From the NCBI GenBank assembly GCA_017632095.1, contig JAGBSA010000267.1:1-7797 (forward strand): a DNA stretch of 7,797 nucleotides, read 5' to 3'. Below, piece after piece: positions 6,763 through 7,797 of this stretch (within the stretch, counting starts at the first letter, position 1; each line of letters opens with the position of its first letter). The notes beneath the pieces are model-generated. The model saw only the letters and a list, made by a program, of their open reading frames with translations. It did not search any database and had not been told where the DNA came from. The position numbers and the translations under genes were made by a program. The stretch comes from Bacteroidales bacterium (GTDB lineage Bacteria; Bacteroidota; Bacteroidia; Bacteroidales; P3).

Positions 6763-6770
6763 TATTTTTG
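6763..6770 (+). promoter_or_regulatory. tsaD promoter -7 element
   Basis: TATTTTTG is a full match to TAnnTTTG and lies 29 bp before the tsaD ATG, predicting a start of transcription near 6777 and a leader of about 20-25 nt. The nearest TTTG (6729-6732) is 30 bp upstream instead of the usual 19-21, so the -33 box is weak or missing. A run of nine T (6752-6760) lies just before the element. Confidence 0.55.
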
Positions 6771-6799
6771 CAGTTCACAAATATAGAAAGAGATTAACA

Positions 6800-7797
6800 A
6801 TGTTTTACATACTTGCAATAGAATCTTCATGCGACGATACATCTTGTGCTGTAATGGATAGTAATTTCAGAGTTTTATCAAACATTACAGCATCTCAACA
6901 AGTTCATGCCGAATATGGTGGAGTTGTTCCCGAGCTTGCCTCTCGCGCACACCAAAGCAACATAATACCAGTCGTAGATAAAGCATTAAAAGATGCGGGA
7001 ATATCCAAAAACGAACTTGAAGCCATTGCGTTCACTCGCGGTCCCGGTTTGTTGGGTTCTCTTTTGGTAGGTGTAAGTTTTGCTAAGAGTTTTGCAAGTG
7101 CCTTAGGCATCAAAATGATTGAGGTAAACCATTTGGAGGCTCATGTTTTGGCACACTTTATTAAGGACACTCCCGAGCAGAAAGTCCCTTCTTTTCCAAT
7201 GCTTTGCCTTTTAGTTTCAGGGGGAAACACGCAAATCATACAACTTTCTTCTGCAAGGGATATGAAAATAATAGGAAAGACAATCGATGATGCAGCCGGT
7301 GAAACAATCGATAAGGCTGCAAAAATACTTTCTTTGCCTTATCCCGGAGGTCCACACATTGATAAACTAGCTCAACAAGGCAAACCTACATTACGCTTTT
7401 CTCAAAGCAACATAAGCGGTTATGATTATAGTTTTTCTGGTTTGAAGACTAGCATCCTTTACACTTTGAGAGACAAACTTAAAGACAAGCCTACATACTT
7501 GGAAGACAACCTTTGCGACATTGCAGCCTCTGTTCAAAAAGCTGTTGTTGATAGTTTGATTTCCAAATTCGAAAAAGCGATAAAGGACACTGGAATAAGA
7601 AATATTGCAATTGCAGGAGGTGTTTCTGCAAACTCTCAATTAAGAGCAAGCATACAAGCCTTAGGTCAAAAATATAATTGCGAAGTATTCATCCCAAAAT
7701 TCTCATACACAACAGACAATGCAGCAATGGTTGCATCTGCAGCTTTGTTTAAGTATCTGGATAATGACTTTGCGGATTTAAGTGTCGCCGCATACGC
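6800..7797 (+). CDS. tsaD: tRNA N6-adenosine threonylcarbamoyltransferase TsaD (last few codons beyond right edge)
   Basis: The frame is open to the window edge, with 332 complete codons. The family is usually near 340 residues, so only a few are missing. TsaD moves the threonylcarbamoyl group from threonylcarbamoyl-AMP to A37 of tRNAs reading ANN codons (t6A), working in the cytoplasm with TsaB and TsaE. The ASKHA-fold motifs are intact: AIESSCDDT (6-14), ELASRAH (45-51), RGPGLLGSL (80-88), metal-binding H111 and H115 in NHLEAH, SGGNT (140-144), DDAAGE (163-168), YPGGP (181-185), YSFSGLKT (210-217), AGGVSAN (272-278) and TTDNAAM (304-310), whose D306 is the likely third metal ligand. ATG 6800 begins MFYILAIESS, the normal start. 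It is divergent from holB with its own promoter and an A-rich leader but no Shine-Dalgarno. Nothing suggests loss of function. Confidence 0.97.
   Translation, partial: MFYILAIESSCDDTSCAVMDSNFRVLSNITASQQVHAEYGGVVPELASRAHQSNIIPVVDKALKDAGISKNELEAIAFTRGPGLLGSLLVGVSFAKSFASALGIKMIEVNHLEAHVLAHFIKDTPEQKVPSFPMLCLLVSGGNTQIIQLSSARDMKIIGKTIDDAAGETIDKAAKILSLPYPGGPHIDKLAQQGKPTLRFSQSNISGYDYSFSGLKTSILYTLRDKLKDKPTYLEDNLCDIAASVQKAVVDSLISKFEKAIKDTGIRNIAIAGGVSANSQLRASIQALGQKYNCEVFIPKFSYTTDNAAMVASAALFKYLDNDFADLSVAAY

Larger units (their letters stand above)
6447..6799. other. 353-bp divergent intergenic region between holB and tsaD
   Basis: This very AT-rich region holds no convincing gene. It contains the predicted holB-operon promoter (left side, minus strand), the predicted tsaD promoter (right side, plus strand) and a block of repeated A-tract sequence between them. 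A minus-strand frame starting inside tsaD (6842 down to 6627) crosses the tsaD promoter. It encodes a low-complexity Phe/Lys-rich peptide, so I do not treat it as a gene. No tRNA or riboswitch fold was recognised. Confidence 0.7.

Noticed and set aside
6627..6842. 71-codon minus-strand open frame running from inside tsaD across its promoter
   Set aside because: The product is low-complexity (Phe, Lys, Ser), it overlaps the start of tsaD in antisense and it covers promoter and repeat sequence. It shows no recognisable domain.
6904..7639. Minus-strand frames of 69 and 82 codons within tsaD
   Set aside because: Both are antisense to uninterrupted, highly conserved TsaD motifs and resemble no protein I know.

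Overview
The window looks like a conserved core region of a low-GC member of the Bacteroidota, most likely Bacteroidia. The evidence is: a GldH-family lipoprotein; a PBP1A with Bacteroidota-style motifs; matches to the phylum's TAnnTTTG -7 promoter element in front of three transcription units; and no Shine-Dalgarno sequence before any start codon. I see no mobile element, CRISPR array, rRNA, tRNA or sign of recent transfer.

Layout. Positions 1-1058 (minus strand) hold the N-terminal 352 residues of a multi-pass membrane glycosyltransferase of the GT-C/GT39 type, cut off by the left edge. Positions 1202-6446 (minus strand) hold a tight four-gene block, transcribed in the order holB (DNA polymerase III delta'), ricT-like PSP1 protein, gldH lipoprotein, and mrcA-type bifunctional penicillin-binding protein. 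The gaps are only 24-28 bp, so it is probably one operon with a promoter near 6501-6532. Positions 6800-7797 (plus strand) hold tsaD, divergent from the operon and missing only its last few codons at the right edge.

The operon joins a clamp-loader subunit, a cysteine-rich PSP1 protein, an outer-membrane-type lipoprotein and a peptidoglycan synthase, and so spans replication, probable RNA-level regulation and the envelope. The holB-ricT adjacency also occurs in Bacillus subtilis (holB-yaaT), so this pair is an old neighbourhood. tsaD makes the t6A37 tRNA modification and has no obvious functional link to the operon.

The 353-bp divergent intergenic region (6447-6799) is the least explained DNA here. 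It carries three direct repeats of the form YTAAAACNAAGAAA spaced exactly 21 bp apart, with A-tracts in near-helical phase, between the two predicted promoters. I found no convincing undescribed multi-gene system. The points most worth following up are these repeats, a RicT homologue with no ricA/ricF beside it, and the gldH-mrcA linkage.
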